From Pseudomonadota bacterium (lineage in GTDB: Bacteria > Pseudomonadota > Gammaproteobacteria > Xanthomonadales > Marinicellaceae): DNA of 6,391 nucleotides. Shown one piece after another: positions 5,742 to 6,391 of this stretch; within the stretch, counting starts at the first letter, position 1; each line of letters starts with the position of its first letter. A program made the translations under genes and the position numbers. Below the pieces are notes generated by a model. The model made no database searches. It was given only the letters and a program-made list of their open reading frames with translations, and was not told where the DNA came from. The stretch covers positions 1 through 6,391 of the forward strand of contig QQUO01000193.1 of assembly GCA_008501575.1 (NCBI GenBank), given 5' to 3'.

Positions 5742-6122
5742 ATGCGAAAGATTATTCCCTATAACCCAAAAATAAAAGAATTAGCCAGGCAGTTGAGGAA
5801 TCAATCGACGAAATCTGAAATCAAATTATGGCAGTTTTTGAAAGGTAAACAACTTAAAGGTTATCGTTTTATCAGGCAAAAACCGTTACTTAATTACATC
5901 GCTGATTTTTATTGCTATGATTTGAAGTTGGTTATTGAACTCGATGGTTATACCCATGATTTTGAAGAGGGTCAAAACAGGGATATTCAGAAACAGAAGG
6001 AATTAGAGGATGTTGGTTTAATGGTTGTTCATTTTACAGATAAAGACGTGATGGATAATATTGAAGGAGTCTTGACCCATCTAATGCGGGTTATTATTGA
6101 TATTGAAGAAAGTAGCAGATAA
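5742..6122 (+). CDS. DUF559 domain protein, Vsr/PD-(D/E)XK-like endonuclease
   Basis: The 126-residue product matches DUF559, a family placed by fold with very-short-patch-repair-like and other PD-(D/E)XK endonucleases. Seen features: the N-terminal helix block TKSEIKLWQFLK (23-34), the strand FIRQKPL (43-49), then A54-D55-F56 and V64-I-E66-L-D68-G69, the likely metal-binding acidic residues, with H72 three residues beyond G69. The length is normal for the family and no frameshift is seen. The activity is inferred as metal-dependent DNA cleavage or nicking; targets are unknown. The ATG at 5742 follows an in-frame TAA at 5724 and has no clear Shine-Dalgarno. The gene fits tightly between 32-bp inverted repeats: the right one starts at the base after the stop codon. 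This placement suggests the gene and repeats move or are maintained as a unit. No methyltransferase or other defence partner is in the window. Confidence 0.92.
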   Translation: MRKIIPYNPKIKELARQLRNQSTKSEIKLWQFLKGKQLKGYRFIRQKPLLNYIADFYCYDLKLVIELDGYTHDFEEGQNRDIQKQKELEDVGLMVVHFTDKDVMDNIEGVLTHLMRVIIDIEESSR

Positions 6123-6154
6123 ACACACCCCGCGATCCCCTCTCAAGAGGGGAG
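6123..6154 (+). repeat. Short-form hairpin repeat, right inverted flank of the DUF559 gene
   Basis: ACACACCCC (6123-6131), spacer GCGAT (6132-6136), and the hairpin block CCCCTCTCAAGAGGGGAG (6137-6154). It mirrors 5684-5715 with all differences confined to the spacer. It begins immediately after the TAA (6120-6122). Confidence 0.88.
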
Positions 6155-6168
6155 GTTGGTTAAAAGAT

Positions 6169-6224
6169 ACACACCCCTCGATCCCCTCTCGCCAACAGAA
6201 GGGCCTTTAAGGCAGAGGGGAAGT
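6169..6224 (+). repeat. Long-form hairpin repeat, copy 2
   Basis: The unit starts with ACACACCCC (6169-6177), like the short form at 6123. Bases 6176-6224 are identical to 5587-5635. Relative to the short form, the single A in the hairpin loop is replaced by 23 bases (6191-6213), with the same CCCCTCTC and AGAGGGG arms. Confidence 0.9.
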
Positions 6225-6234
6225 TTTGAAGGGA

Positions 6235-6268
6235 ACACATTCTCGATCGCCACTTTACAGGGGAGGTT
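6235..6268 (+). repeat. Degenerate copy of the hairpin repeat
   Basis: ACACA, then CTCGATC (6242-6248), then AGGGGAGG (6259-6266) follow the same order as in the units at 6123 and 6169, but the left arm has decayed so the hairpin no longer closes well. It appears to be a third tandem unit downstream of the DUF559 gene. Confidence 0.5.
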
Positions 6269-6391
6269 TTGTTTGATTTTATGAGAAATGCTACTTCAAA
6301 CAATAATGATTGAAATACAATATTTCAAAAAACAATAAGCGACAATGCCGATGGCATTTATCATTGGAAAGATGATCGCTGGTACTAGGAT
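6269..6391. other. Right-edge AT-rich region with strong inverted repeats
   Basis: No gene is seen. TTGAAATA (6310-6317), loop CAA, and TATTTCAA (6321-6328) form a perfect 8-bp hairpin. At 6338-6380 a three-way junction can be drawn: the outer stem AGCGA/TCGCT, an arm AATGCC-GAT-GGCATT (6344-6358), and an arm TCAT/ATGA (6361-6364 with 6372-6375). The window ends 11 bases later, so what it belongs to is unknown. Confidence 0.5.

Noticed and set aside
5587..6268. CRISPR array
   Set aside because: The repeats differ in length, orientation and spacing, contain a gene between them, and have no regular unique spacers.

Overview
The window looks like an accessory stretch of a Gammaproteobacteria-type chromosome. 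The best pointers are a DeaD/CsdA-type RNA helicase with a C-terminal DbpA-like RNA-binding domain, and a NorE/NorF-like membrane pair. No rRNA or complete marker gene is present, so the lineage is inferred. Base composition is uneven. The first gene is visibly AT-rich, while the helicase is clearly richer in G+C.

Layout, left to right. Positions 1-466 hold no convincing gene; there is a terminator-like hairpin (about 98-122) and the first copy of a 34-bp dispersed repeat (149-182). Positions 467-2257 (+) encode an exported serine hydrolase of the class C beta-lactamase/penicillin-binding-protein fold with an extra C-terminal beta-rich part. A second, identical 34-bp repeat (2318-2351) follows it. 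Next, on the minus strand, come a norE-like oxidase subunit III gene (2610-3176) and a norF-like subunit IV gene (2348 to about 2605), translationally coupled. The norF-like stop codon lies inside the second repeat. A divergent intergenic region (3177-3500) carries promoter candidates for both directions and a third, diverged repeat copy. Positions 3501-5402 (+) encode the DEAD-box helicase, followed by about 180 bp of hairpin-rich DNA.

Positions 5587-6268 form a compact module. A DUF559 (Vsr/PD-(D/E)XK-like) nuclease gene (5742-6122) sits between 32-bp inverted repeats and, outside those, 49-bp perfect direct repeats. All are variants of one C-rich/G-rich hairpin. Its form, a single nuclease gene embedded in its own palindromic repeats, resembles REP/RAYT arrangements but with a different nuclease family. 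This is the best candidate here for an under-described system. The right edge (6338-6380) folds on paper as a three-way junction.

The genes do not form one pathway. The helicase is housekeeping (RNA remodelling, cold and ribosome biogenesis). The NorEF-like pair is respiratory or nitric-oxide related and lacks its catalytic partners here. The serine hydrolase looks like acquired cargo between direct repeats. The two repeat families appear to have shaped the intergenic regions.
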